This document shows, one piece after another, positions 35,770 to 44,847 of a stretch of 64,000 nucleotides of DNA. Every line of letters starts with the position of its first letter. Positions within the stretch are counted from its first letter, which is position 1. A model generated the notes under the pieces. That model did no database searches and was not told where the DNA came from. It worked only from the letters and a program-made list of their open reading frames with translations. The position numbers and the translations under genes were made by a program. The stretch comes from Litorimonas sp964352855 (GTDB lineage Bacteria; Pseudomonadota; Alphaproteobacteria; Caulobacterales; Maricaulaceae). The stretch is from positions 11,562 through 75,561 of the forward strand of contig CAYGTR010000012.1 in the NCBI GenBank assembly GCA_964352855.1, read 5' to 3'.

Positions 35770-35801
35770 TAATACAACATAATCTGCATTATGTTGTATT
35801 A
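35770..35801. repeat. Perfect 14-bp inverted repeat with 4-base spacer upstream of the integrase
   Basis: TAATACAACATAAT (35770-35783) and ATTATGTTGTATTA (35788-35801) around CTGC. Read as 12-bp arms with an 8-base spacer it has the format of a tyrosine-recombinase core site. It could equally be an operator for the integrase gene, or a hairpin. It lies 38 bp upstream of the preferred integrase start. Confidence 0.7.
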
Positions 35802-36023
35802 AGATTTCGTGTATTTTAAACTGCCTCTAAAGTTAAATTTGGAATAATTCTATATTTCATGGGCGTGCTCACCGCGGCCCTAATTGTCACTGTGGTAAGT
35901 CGCTTTGATAACCTACACTTTTAGTCTTGCATCAAACACATAATTGATTCACATAGGTGTTCCATATTTGTTCTTAGTTCGCCTAGGGATAAGCCTGTTG
36001 AGTAATGTGAGAGTTTTTAAGCT

Positions 36024-38252
36024 TTGAGAGCCCAGAGTTACATAAGAGCGGAGCAAAGACGGTTTCGCCGTGCTTCCGAAGGTCGCGCATGGTCTGTTAA
36101 AGACTTGCCACAATATTATTATCATAAAGCTTTTTGTGATATGCTGACACACGTCAGCACGCGTTATACAGTCGTAATGAGAGCTACACAGACAGCTTTT
36201 ATTCGGGATTTTGAGGCCCTGCCCTTTGCGGCGCAATGCGCCTATGCGCGTATCGCCGGACGTAAGGGCAAGGTGTTTAATATTCACCACTTGCATTATT
36301 CTGAAATTGAAAACCTGCCCTCGCAATTCGCAATATTACAGGAGAGAAATTTTGTCCGAAATGTCGACGTCATAGACTTTAAAGACTATTTGCAAGCCCT
36401 TACAAAGCTCCAGCTTGTTGAAGTTATAGCAGATCATGTCTGTGAAACACAGTTTAAGCAGTCTTGGAAAAAGACCAAACTCATTGACGTCGCATTAAAC
36501 CAAATTGATGGCACTACGTTAAATTTTCCAGAGAACATAATTGTTCAGTCCCGATTATCAGATTTTGAGTATCTCCTATATCTTTATTTCGGCCGAATTG
36601 AGACTAACCTCCAAGCAAAGGCGCTTGGCCAATTGGGCTTGGTGCACCCTGCCCGCAGCGAAACCAAGACTTCGACTTTTGAAAGTGCTGATCATGCGAG
36701 GACATGCTATTTTTATGCGAAGGCGCTGCATGATTTCCGTTTGGATGATGAGGCCAATTTAGATACCCTTATTCAAAGTGTTGATGAGTGGCCGCATGCT
36801 GTGGACGAAACAAGCTGTGGAAAGCGGGGAAAACTTCTTCAGAAGCTGGCAGGTCTCTCTGAAAGGCGCGGGGATGTAGATACCGCCCTCGCCCTTTATG
36901 AACGTAGCGATAATAGTGCCTGCAATGAACGCGTTGTTCGTATTCGTTATGCGCGTAACTTTGAGGGTGATCGCGAATGGGTGCGCGATCGGCTGGAAGC
37001 TATGATTGAAAACCCGGAAAGTGATGATGAGCTCGCCTTCGCCCATGATTTTTACGCACGAAAATATAAGAAAAAACGCACGAGTGCCGTAACTGACCTG
37101 CTCCGTGACAGTCAACGGCTCTATCTCGACGAAGCGTTTCGACACCAACCTGAACGCGCAGCTATGCGGCATTTCAAAGAAAAAGGCGTTGAAGTTTACC
37201 GAACAGAGAACCGTCCTTGGCAGACCCTATTCGGGCTTTTATTCTGGGATGAGTTATATGGGGGCGAGACTGCACTTGGTCGGAACCTGCCTGAAAGTTT
37301 GAAAACAGGCACATTTTATGAGGACCATAAGCCTGCTATAGAAGCTAAACTTCACGGTCTCGCGAATATATCTGCGACAATGCTGGGCTTACTCAAAACA
37401 ATGACGCGCCATTACAACGAGCAAAATGGTATCTTCATGTGGGCAAATCGTTCCCTTGATCGAATTAAGGTGCTCATCACGCATTCGCCGGAAGGCGCCT
37501 TGGCACAGATGCTGCGGCTCATGGCGCAGAATTACACACTAACAAAGGACGGCTTCCCTGACCTCATGCTGATTGAAAATGGCAAGGCAAAATTTATCGA
37601 AATCAAAGCCGAAGGAGACGTTTTACGCCGCAACCAATTGACACGTCTAAAACAGCTGAAATCCGCGGGATATAAGGCTGAGATTTTACGAGTTGGGTGG
37701 CATTTAGACCCTGACCAAATTTATGTGGTCGTCGATGTCGAAACAACAGGCGGACGCGCCGGCTTACACCGGGTAACAGAAATCGGTGCGGTGAAAGTGC
37801 AAGGCGGAGAGATCATTGATGAATGGTCAAGTCTCATAAATCCTCAACGCTCTATTCCACCAAATATTACACGTATCACCAGAATTGATGAAGCCATGGT
37901 GGCAAAAGCTCCCCTCTTCGCTGACATTGCAGATAGTTTTTCTGCTTTCATGGAAGGTGCTATTTTTGCCGCGCATAATGTCAATTTTGATTATGGTTTC
38001 ATTAGTACGGAATATCAAATGATCGATCGAAAATTCAGCTATCCTAAAATTTGCACCTGTTCCTCCATGCGGAAACTTTATCCGGGCTATAAATCTTATG
38101 GTCTAAAGAATTTGTGCCAAGAGTTTCAGATCGACCTCAAATCACATCACCGCGCACTTTGTGATGCAAAAGCCGCCGCCGAGTTACTCAAGATGATCAA
38201 TGACAAACGGCTTGATATGCAAAATGACGCAGAAACGATGTGTGGTCTTTGA
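36024..38252 (+). CDS. FAN1-like VRR-NUC nuclease fused to a DEDDh (DnaQ-type) 3'-5' exonuclease
   Basis: 742 residues. The N-terminal part resembles bacterial FAN1 (LPQYYYHKAF, then FEALPFAAQCAYARI and RKGKVF). A helical, TPR-like region follows (LAGLSERRGDVDTALALYER). The VRR-NUC domain has Asp513 in GFPDL and Glu526-x-Lys528 in FIEIKAEGD. Residues 567-730 are a DEDDh exonuclease: Asp571/Glu573 in VVDVETTGG, then HNVNFD and HRALCDAKAA. Known FAN1 proteins cut interstrand-crosslinked DNA; the added exonuclease suggests one-polypeptide processing (inference). The start is TTG 36024 and is uncertain, but homology begins within 30 residues. Confidence 0.88.
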   Translation: MRAQSYIRAEQRRFRRASEGRAWSVKDLPQYYYHKAFCDMLTHVSTRYTVVMRATQTAFIRDFEALPFAAQCAYARIAGRKGKVFNIHHLHYSEIENLPSQFAILQERNFVRNVDVIDFKDYLQALTKLQLVEVIADHVCETQFKQSWKKTKLIDVALNQIDGTTLNFPENIIVQSRLSDFEYLLYLYFGRIETNLQAKALGQLGLVHPARSETKTSTFESADHARTCYFYAKALHDFRLDDEANLDTLIQSVDEWPHAVDETSCGKRGKLLQKLAGLSERRGDVDTALALYERSDNSACNERVVRIRYARNFEGDREWVRDRLEAMIENPESDDELAFAHDFYARKYKKKRTSAVTDLLRDSQRLYLDEAFRHQPERAAMRHFKEKGVEVYRTENRPWQTLFGLLFWDELYGGETALGRNLPESLKTGTFYEDHKPAIEAKLHGLANISATMLGLLKTMTRHYNEQNGIFMWANRSLDRIKVLITHSPEGALAQMLRLMAQNYTLTKDGFPDLMLIENGKAKFIEIKAEGDVLRRNQLTRLKQLKSAGYKAEILRVGWHLDPDQIYVVVDVETTGGRAGLHRVTEIGAVKVQGGEIIDEWSSLINPQRSIPPNITRITRIDEAMVAKAPLFADIADSFSAFMEGAIFAAHNVNFDYGFISTEYQMIDRKFSYPKICTCSSMRKLYPGYKSYGLKNLCQEFQIDLKSHHRALCDAKAAAELLKMINDKRLDMQNDAETMCGL

Positions 38253-38300
38253 CTTTAAAATCAGCAAAAGATAAGCCTGACGATAAATAAAGGGACTCAG

Positions 38301-39224
38301 GTGAACACAGCCTCCGCAGACATTCATCATCTTGGCGATCAACAGGCACTGACGGCTATTCATGGCCTCATCGAAGCCCGTTTGGCTGACCTCATACCGT
38401 CGGATAAAACTTGGCCCGTGCGCCTGCATGAGGCGGAACGCCATGCCCTGCTCTCACCCGGCAAGCGCTTTCGGCCTCTCCTCTGCGTATTGATTGCGCA
38501 CGGCGCTACTGAGGATAATATTTTACGGAAAGCCGCTATTGATGTCGGTTGCGTCGCTGAAATGGTGCATGCGGCATCCCTCATTTTGGACGACCTGCCC
38601 TGTATGGATAATGCCGATCTTCGTCGCAATCGCCCCACGACACATATTGCGTTTGATGAAAGCACAGCGATTCTGAGCGCGACTGCATTGCTGAACCGCG
38701 CCTTTGGTGTTTTGTCGCGCCTGCATGACATCGACCCTGCCATTCGCATAGCCCTTGTTGACTTGCTGTCCTATTCGGTTGGCTCCACGGGCTTAATTGC
38801 CGGTCAAATGGCGGATCTGGCCAATGATGACAATACAACGTCCTTGCAAGATGTTGAACGCCTCAACCGGCTCAAAACGGGCGCTCTCTTTGAATTTGCA
38901 ATTTATAGCGCCGCTATTCTCACGGATTTATCCGTTGGCCAAAAAGAAGACTTGAAGGATTTCGCCTATCATCTGGGGTTAGGGTTTCAGCTGCTCGATG
39001 ACCTCAAAGATACGCTGATGAATGATACTGAGGCAGAAAAATCCGTTGGGCGTGACGAAGGAAAAGCCACAATTTTGGCCCTTTTAGGATCAGAAAACTC
39101 CAAACAAACGTTGAAAAGCTACTTGGCTTCGGCAAAGGCCGCGCTTCATCGGGCAGGATTACAGAACTCCAAAGCGCTTGAAACGGCAATAGATCGCCAA
39201 TTCGCATTTCTCCATCACGCTTAG
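38301..39224 (+). CDS. crtE: Polyprenyl diphosphate synthase, probable geranylgeranyl-PP synthase
   Basis: 307 residues. First Asp-rich motif LILDDLPCMDNADLRR; second QLLDDLKDTLMN. GLIAGQMADL is also typical. Could be farnesyl-PP synthase (IspA); linkage to crtW and crtZ favours GGPP for carotenoids. GTG start at 38301. The stop shares its last base with the GTG of the ABC gene (TAGTG), so translation is coupled. Confidence 0.88.
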   Translation: MNTASADIHHLGDQQALTAIHGLIEARLADLIPSDKTWPVRLHEAERHALLSPGKRFRPLLCVLIAHGATEDNILRKAAIDVGCVAEMVHAASLILDDLPCMDNADLRRNRPTTHIAFDESTAILSATALLNRAFGVLSRLHDIDPAIRIALVDLLSYSVGSTGLIAGQMADLANDDNTTSLQDVERLNRLKTGALFEFAIYSAAILTDLSVGQKEDLKDFAYHLGLGFQLLDDLKDTLMNDTEAEKSVGRDEGKATILALLGSENSKQTLKSYLASAKAALHRAGLQNSKALETAIDRQFAFLHHA

Positions 39225-40180
39225 TGTCTGAGTCCTTCAATATATCTGCAGCGCTTTCTGTTGAAGATCTGACCGTGTCATATGGCGCTCACAAGGCGCT
39301 GAAAGATTTATCCTTAACTCTCAACTCGGGTGAATTACTCGGTGTTATTGGACCTAATGGTGCAGGAAAAACAAGCTTTATCAAAGCGTTATGCGGACGT
39401 GTTCCTGTCCATGGCATGATTAAAATTGCGGGAAAGGATGTGAAACGCGGTCATGATCGACGCTCTTTGATTGGCCTCGTGCCGCAGGATATTGGTCTTT
39501 ACGGACAACTTACCGCCCGCGAAAACCTTGATGTGATGTCCAGACTTCTAGGAATTCCTCGTAAAGACAGACGGATAAGCAATGATAATGCGCTAAATGC
39601 CGTTGGCATGATGGAAAAGGCAGATGTGCTTGTACAAGATATGTCAGGGGGCATGAAGCGCCGAATAAATGTTGCAGCTGCAATTATGCATAACCCCGCC
39701 GTCATTATTTTTGATGAACCCACAGCGGGTGTAGATGTCCCTGCCCGTGATACCGTTCACAGGCTAGCAAGAGAGCTGGCCGAACAAGGTAAAGGCGTTA
39801 TTCTCGTCACGCATGAGTTAGAACAAGCCGAAGCCTTGTGTGACCGGATACTTTTACTGCGCAATGGTGTAAAACAGGCGTGTGATGCGCCTTCTGTTCT
39901 ATTAAACGCCTATTTTGGCGATAGTCGTTATGTCATCGTACGGTTTTCGCAACCGCCTTCCGATAACACATTGAAAGCCCTGAAACCCTTTGAATTTTCT
40001 CAAGGGGAGCTGCCTACGATTTGGACGGCAACAACAAAAGCAAATGAGGTGTCATTTGTCTCTGCTTTTATGACGGCACTTAAAAATGGAGATGAGCTTG
40101 TGCGGGAAATCAGTGTCCGTCGTCCGGGCTTGACGTCGCTCATGCATCAAATTGAAAAAAGCGATAGGTCACATCCATGA
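39224..40180 (+). CDS. ABC transporter ATP-binding protein (ABC-2/DrrA-like)
   Basis: 318 residues. Walker A GPNGAGKTSF, signature MSGGMKRR, Walker B VIIFDEPTAGVD, then the H-loop segment ILVTHELEQAEALCD. The C-terminal extension (about 220-318) is like that of NatA/DrrA-type exporters. Four-base overlap with the permease gene and one-base overlap with crtE place it inside the carotenoid operon. Substrate unknown; lipid or carotenoid transport is inference. Confidence 0.92.
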   Translation: MSESFNISAALSVEDLTVSYGAHKALKDLSLTLNSGELLGVIGPNGAGKTSFIKALCGRVPVHGMIKIAGKDVKRGHDRRSLIGLVPQDIGLYGQLTARENLDVMSRLLGIPRKDRRISNDNALNAVGMMEKADVLVQDMSGGMKRRINVAAAIMHNPAVIIFDEPTAGVDVPARDTVHRLARELAEQGKGVILVTHELEQAEALCDRILLLRNGVKQACDAPSVLLNAYFGDSRYVIVRFSQPPSDNTLKALKPFEFSQGELPTIWTATTKANEVSFVSAFMTALKNGDELVREISVRRPGLTSLMHQIEKSDRSHP

Positions 40181-41265
40181 TGATGGCCGTCATGAAAACG
40201 ATGTGGTTGCGTTTGTGGCGTGATAAAGGGGCGCTCATTCTCGCTTTTGTTTTACCCGGGTTTATCTTCGCAATATTTGCGGCGATATTCTCAACGGCGT
40301 CCGGCGGAGCTCTTGATTTGCGCGTGGCGGTCGCCTCACAGAGTAGTCAACAGCCTGTGGTTCAAATGACGGACACAATTACCAACAAAGCCACATTTGA
40401 TATTATCACCCAACCCAATTGGACGCTGAAAGATATTCAAGAGCAGGTAAGGCTAGGGCAAGCCGATGTCGGATTGGTTGTTTCCGATGGGGGTGCAATG
40501 CCCAAACTTATCATTGTTCAAGACCCAAGTCGTGAAGTCGCCGCCACTGTAATAAAAGGGCAAGTTCGACAAATTTTAGCAGAAGACAGCGGAATGCCAG
40601 CGAATGATATTTTTGAAACTGTTTTTGCAATGTCAGACGATAATGGTCTGGACGGACCCTCAGATAAGTCCGTCACATATTATGTCGGCGCAACGGCTAT
40701 ACTTTTTATTATGTTCGCTGCAATGCAAGGGGCATCTATTTCTATTGACGAGAGGCGGTCGGGCATATCAGAACGTTTGATGGTTGGCCCTTCCGGCGCC
40801 CTCTTAATGCTGACGGGTAAGTTCCTTTTCTTGACGATTATCGGGTTTCTTCAAGCTTGTGTGATCATTGGAGTGGCCGCGGTTTTCTTTAAAGTCAGTG
40901 TGATGTTACACCTTGCTCCTCTGGCTTTGGCGTCTCTCGGCACCGCTATGCTATCAGCCGGTTTGGCACTCTTTGTGGCATCGCTCTGTAACTCTCAACC
41001 ACAAATGCACACTGTGTCGACATTTCTGGTTTTACTTTTCTCAGCGATAGGTGGGTCAATGGTGCCACGTTTTATGATGCCCGGCTGGCTACAAGACATA
41101 GGCGTTGTTACACCGAATTATTGGGCGATTGAAGGGTTTTATGGTATATTGGGACGTGGACAATCTGTCCTGTCCCTTTGGCCTGTTTGGAGTGTTATGT
41201 TCGGAATAGCTTTTTTATTATTGATCCTCGCGGCAGTGCTGTCGCACAAATTGATGAGAGTCTGA
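40177..41265 (+). CDS. ABC-2 type permease
   Basis: 362 residues. One N-terminal membrane segment (about 18-38), a large extracytoplasmic domain (about 45-165), then about five membrane segments in the C-terminal half (ILFIMFAAMQG, FLFLTIIGFLQACVIIGVA and others). This is the YhhJ/DrrB-like layout. Pairs with the preceding ATPase. Immediately followed, without a gap, by crtW (TGA at 41263-41265, TTG start at 41266). Confidence 0.9.
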   Translation: MMMAVMKTMWLRLWRDKGALILAFVLPGFIFAIFAAIFSTASGGALDLRVAVASQSSQQPVVQMTDTITNKATFDIITQPNWTLKDIQEQVRLGQADVGLVVSDGGAMPKLIIVQDPSREVAATVIKGQVRQILAEDSGMPANDIFETVFAMSDDNGLDGPSDKSVTYYVGATAILFIMFAAMQGASISIDERRSGISERLMVGPSGALLMLTGKFLFLTIIGFLQACVIIGVAAVFFKVSVMLHLAPLALASLGTAMLSAGLALFVASLCNSQPQMHTVSTFLVLLFSAIGGSMVPRFMMPGWLQDIGVVTPNYWAIEGFYGILGRGQSVLSLWPVWSVMFGIAFLLLILAAVLSHKLMRV

Positions 41266-42012
41266 TTGAACCGAGATAGCGACATATCTAAACCGCCCGT
41301 AAATTGGGGCTTGCCTCTGGCTTTTCTTGTCGTCGGTAGTTGGGGCGCTGTTCATATTTACAGCGTTTTCTTTCATTCATTGGGCAGCCCATTGTGGCAA
41401 ACGATTGGCCTCATCACTTTACAATGTTGGCTATATACAGGTGTATTTATTGTCGCCCATGATACAATGCATGGGTCGTTGATGCCGCGTAAACCTAAAC
41501 TCAACGCCCTTCTCGGGACGGCCATTCTATTTGTTTATGCAGGCTTTAATTGGACAAAAATGCGGGCGGCCCATCACGCGCATCATGACCACTCGGGATT
41601 AAAAGGCGATCCTGATTTTAATCTTGAAAACCCGCGTGCTTTTTGGCCGTGGTACATAAAATTCTTCCGTCAGTATTTTGGCTTACCGCAATTGTTTATC
41701 TTGATGGGGTTTACGCTGATTTATATTTTCGTATTTGGCGCTGATTACATCAATACAATCTTGATGTGGGCGGTTCCGGCTATTCTAAGTTCGGTTCAAT
41801 TATTCTATTTCGGTACCTATTTGACACATCGGCGCGTTGACGCGTTTGCTGACCATCATAATGCGCGGAGTAATAATTATCCGCTTTGGCTATCTTTGCT
41901 CACTTGCTTTCATTTTGGCTATCATCACGAGCATCACCTTTACCCGCATGAGCCTTGGTGGCGTCTACCTGCCCGTAAGCGTGCACGCAATCTTGAAAGC
42001 CAATTGTCATGA
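41266..42012 (+). CDS. crtW: Beta-carotene ketolase
   Basis: 248 residues, membrane-bound di-iron oxygenase of the fatty-acid-desaturase superfamily that makes 4-keto (canthaxanthin-type) carotenoids. His motifs: VAHDTMHG, AAHHAHHDHSG and HFGYHHEHHLYPHEPWW. LFYFGTYLTHRR is CrtW-like. Several membrane segments. The start is TTG 41266, straight after the permease stop. Overlaps crtZ by four bases. With CrtZ this predicts astaxanthin-type pigment. Confidence 0.92.
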   Translation: MNRDSDISKPPVNWGLPLAFLVVGSWGAVHIYSVFFHSLGSPLWQTIGLITLQCWLYTGVFIVAHDTMHGSLMPRKPKLNALLGTAILFVYAGFNWTKMRAAHHAHHDHSGLKGDPDFNLENPRAFWPWYIKFFRQYFGLPQLFILMGFTLIYIFVFGADYINTILMWAVPAILSSVQLFYFGTYLTHRRVDAFADHHNARSNNYPLWLSLLTCFHFGYHHEHHLYPHEPWWRLPARKRARNLESQLS

Positions 42013-42509
42013 CGTGGTATGTAGCCGTCGCCATTGTCGTCAGCAGCATCATTGGCATGGAGATATTGGCTTGGTTCGTTCATAAATACATCATGCATAG
42101 CCGTTGGGGCTGGGGGTGGCATCAGAGCCACCATACAGAGACAGAAGGCATCTTTGAAAAGAATGACCTCTACGCTGCTTGCTTTAGCATCATTGCAGCG
42201 ACGCTCTTTGTTATCGGGTCTATGGGATACCCTGCCCTTTGGATGATTGCGCTCGGGCTCACGATTTACGGATTACTTTACGGTATTGTGCATGACGGGC
42301 TCGTGCATCAACGTTGGCCATTTTTTATTCATGTGAAAGGCGGGTATTTGAAACGCTTGGTGCAAGCCCATCGTTTACATCACGCCGTGCATGAGCGGGA
42401 TGGTGCTGTCTCATTTGGATTTCTTTATGCAGAAGATGTCCGTTCGCTCAAAGCCCGTTTAAAAGCGAATCAGCAAATCCAAAAAGAGATTGCTGAAACG
42501 GAGTCATGA
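42009..42509 (+). CDS. crtZ: Beta-carotene hydroxylase
   Basis: 166 residues, membrane di-iron hydroxylase adding 3-OH groups to the beta rings. His motifs HKYIMHSRWGWGWHQSHH, VHDGLVHQRWPF and AHRLHHAVH match CrtZ. Four-base overlaps with crtW and aat. crtB, crtI and crtY are not in the window. Confidence 0.94.
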   Translation: MTWYVAVAIVVSSIIGMEILAWFVHKYIMHSRWGWGWHQSHHTETEGIFEKNDLYAACFSIIAATLFVIGSMGYPALWMIALGLTIYGLLYGIVHDGLVHQRWPFFIHVKGGYLKRLVQAHRLHHAVHERDGAVSFGFLYAEDVRSLKARLKANQQIQKEIAETES

Positions 42510-43141
42510 CGCCCTTCGGGCCATCCGCTCTTCTTGAATGCTACAAGCGTGGCGTTTTCCCTATGTCCGACTCTCGCTCGGATCAGCAAGTCTTTCTTAT
42601 GGATCCGGATCTGCGCGGTATAATACCCCTAGATGGATTACATATTTCCCGTTCGCTCAAGAAATTTATGAAAACAAGTGAATGGGAGCTGAGATATAAT
42701 GCTGATTTCCCGTCTGTCATAAGAGCCTGTGCGCAACCTGATATAGGCCGCGAGAGCACATGGATCAGTGAAGGTTTAGAGCATCTCTATCTGGCTCTAC
42801 ATGCCAATGGATATGCTTATTCTGTAGAAGTTTATGAAGAAAGCAACCTGATAGGGGGGCTTTACGGCGTTAGTCTGAGAGGTGCTTATTTTGGGGAGAG
42901 CATGTTTTCTAAATCGATAAATGCCAGTAAAGTGGCACTCGTTGGACTTGTTCACGGCCTGAATAAAGGCGGTTACACTTTGTTGGATACGCAATTTCTG
43001 ACACCGCACCTTGAAACTTTGGGTGGTATAGAAATATCGCGTAAGTCGTATCATAAGCTTTTGAGGGAGGCACTGCAGATCCATGCAGAGTTTCCAGAAG
43101 GAAGCTATCCTGTGACAGATTTGATGCAGCTTTCCAACTGA
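42506..43141 (+). CDS. aat: Leucyl/phenylalanyl-tRNA--protein transferase
   Basis: Adds Leu or Phe to N-terminal Lys/Arg of proteins, making them ClpS/ClpAP substrates (N-end rule). 211 residues: YKRGVFPMSD, then LIGGLYGVSLRGAYFGESMF and LLDTQFLTPHLETLGG are diagnostic. ATGA overlap with crtZ makes it the last gene of the carotenoid run; the functional link is probably accidental. Confidence 0.95.
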   Translation: MTPFGPSALLECYKRGVFPMSDSRSDQQVFLMDPDLRGIIPLDGLHISRSLKKFMKTSEWELRYNADFPSVIRACAQPDIGRESTWISEGLEHLYLALHANGYAYSVEVYEESNLIGGLYGVSLRGAYFGESMFSKSINASKVALVGLVHGLNKGGYTLLDTQFLTPHLETLGGIEISRKSYHKLLREALQIHAEFPEGSYPVTDLMQLSN

Positions 43142-43163
43142 ACCTTTTGGGCGGTTTGTCGAC

Positions 43164-43191
43164 TTGACGTGAGAGCGTCCATGTCTATGTT
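43164..43191 (+). promoter_or_regulatory. Candidate sigma70-type promoter for the DEAD-box helicase
   Basis: TTGACG (43164-43169), 16-base spacer, TATGTT (43186-43191), in the 107-bp gap before the helicase start at 43249. Match is by eye to the housekeeping consensus; moderate at best. Confidence 0.4.
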
Positions 43192-43248
43192 GCGCTCAGA
43201 AATGTGAGCAGAAACGTCTGCCACGAATTGCCGAAAAGATAGACCCGT

Positions 43249-44817
43249 TTGAACCCCTCTGATAACATTAAAGAAATCTCAGCTGATGAAGCTGTTGAGG
43301 TCACCTTCAAAGAGCTAGGGCTTGCCCCTAAGATTCTGAAAGCCCTTGACGACATGGGCTATGAAAAACCTACGCCCATTCAAGCGCAAGCCATTCCGGC
43401 GGCTATGGAACAAAGAGACGTTCTGGGTATCGCTCAAACAGGAACAGGTAAAACCGGCGCGTTTACACTGCCGACCATGCACAAATTGTCCAAAGGCCGC
43501 GCGCGCGCGCGCATGCCCCGTTGCCTGATAATCTGCCCCACACGCGAGTTGGCAGCTCAGGTGGCTGAAAATGTCGAGGAATACGGAAAATACCTTAAAC
43601 TTGAAATGGCGCTTTTGATTGGTGGTGTTTCATTTGCCGAACAAGATAAAAAGCTCATGAAAGGCGTCGATATTCTAATTGCAACCCCGGGACGCCTATT
43701 AGACCAATTTGAGCGCGGTAAGATTTTAATGACAGGCGTTCAGACACTCGTTGTTGATGAGGCAGACCGTATGCTCGATATGGGATTTATTCCTGATATT
43801 GAGAAAATCTTCAAAATGACGCCGTTCACGCGTCAGGTGCTATTTTTCTCTGCAACTATGCCCACTGAGATCAAGCGTTTGGTTGATCAATTTTTGCATC
43901 AACCCGTAACGATACAAGTCGCCCGCCAATCAACGACGGCCGAGACTGTCCGCCAGCGTATTATTCGTGTGCCTTCTTCTGACTCAAAGCAAAAGCGCAC
44001 AGCTCTCCGATGGGCTATTGATCAAGAAAATGTCGATAACGGAATCATTTTCTGTAATCGGAAAAAAGATGTCGACATTGTTGCGAAATCTCTCTCTGTA
44101 CATGGTTTATCAGCGGCCCCTATTCATGGCGATTTAGCACAATCTTTGCGTACGCAGACTTTGGATTCCTTTCGAAACGGAGAAATAAAGTTTTTGGTTG
44201 CCAGTGATGTCGCTGCCCGGGGTCTTGATGTACCATCGGTTAGCCATGTCTTCAATTATGATGTGCCGAATCATTCCGAAGACTATGTGCATAGAATTGG
44301 CCGCACAGGGCGTGCGGGTCGCGAAGGCGATACGATTATGTTGGTCGCTCGTTTGGATGAACGCAATTATCAAGACATTTTGGATTTGATCAAAGTCGAT
44401 TCCATCGAAGAGATTGTTGTTCCGGGTATTGAAGATTTTCCCAAGGATGGCGGGCGAAAGCGTGCGGCGGGCCGGAGTGATAGAGGCCGTGGACGTGACG
44501 GCAATAAAGGTAGAGGCCGTAAGAGCAGTTCAGCACAGCCGCGGAGAGAACAGTCTCAAAGTCATGAGACAGCACAAAAAACTCAGGAAACTGCAAAACC
44601 CAAGCCATCACGTAAGCGCACCGCGCCAAAACGCGAAGAAAAATCAGACGCTAAGCCGGTGACGAAAGCCAAAACAAAACCCTCTGAGCCAAGACATACG
44701 CGAAATGATCGTTCTAAAGCCGACAATAAGTCTAACCGGCCGAGAGATCGAAATGGATTGCCGGAAAATAAAGAGGCAGGTTTTGGCGATGCCATGCCTG
44801 ATTTCTTTAAAGTCTAA
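43249..44817 (+). CDS. DEAD-box RNA helicase (RhlE-like)
   Basis: 522 residues. Q motif GYEKPTPIQAQAIP, Walker A AQTGTGKTG, VVDEADRMLDMGF, FSATMP, and motif VI HRIGRTGRAGREG. The core is about 20-395, followed by a basic, disordered tail with RG-rich and Lys/Arg-rich stretches that probably bind RNA. The start is TTG 43249; no better in-frame start is seen before the Q motif. Ribosome assembly or RNA decay role likely, not specified. A shared hairpin follows the stop. Confidence 0.93.
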   Translation: MNPSDNIKEISADEAVEVTFKELGLAPKILKALDDMGYEKPTPIQAQAIPAAMEQRDVLGIAQTGTGKTGAFTLPTMHKLSKGRARARMPRCLIICPTRELAAQVAENVEEYGKYLKLEMALLIGGVSFAEQDKKLMKGVDILIATPGRLLDQFERGKILMTGVQTLVVDEADRMLDMGFIPDIEKIFKMTPFTRQVLFFSATMPTEIKRLVDQFLHQPVTIQVARQSTTAETVRQRIIRVPSSDSKQKRTALRWAIDQENVDNGIIFCNRKKDVDIVAKSLSVHGLSAAPIHGDLAQSLRTQTLDSFRNGEIKFLVASDVAARGLDVPSVSHVFNYDVPNHSEDYVHRIGRTGRAGREGDTIMLVARLDERNYQDILDLIKVDSIEEIVVPGIEDFPKDGGRKRAAGRSDRGRGRDGNKGRGRKSSSAQPRREQSQSHETAQKTQETAKPKPSRKRTAPKREEKSDAKPVTKAKTKPSEPRHTRNDRSKADNKSNRPRDRNGLPENKEAGFGDAMPDFFKV

Positions 44818-44820
44818 GCC

Positions 44821-44847
44821 AAGCCTTATAGTCTTTCTATAAGGCTT
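44821..44847. terminator. 11-bp perfect hairpin between two convergent genes
   Basis: AAGCCTTATAG (44821-44831) and CTATAAGGCTT (44837-44847) with loop TCTTT. It lies just past the helicase stop and spans the stop codon of the minus-strand hydrolase (44826-44828), so it may terminate both. No strong T-tract on either side. Confidence 0.6.

Noticed and set aside
34767..38252. A complete integrative element bounded by att sites
   Set aside because: I found an integrase and a repeat but no matching direct repeats at both ends, no tRNA target and no other mobile-element genes, so no element boundary can be drawn.
38301..39224. Calling this gene ispA (farnesyl-PP synthase)
   Set aside because: The motifs alone do not exclude it, but operon linkage to crtW and crtZ fits geranylgeranyl-PP synthase better.
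43499..43512. Alternating GC run as possible Z-DNA or a slippage tract
   Set aside because: It simply encodes an Arg/Ala stretch in the helicase frame, and is short.
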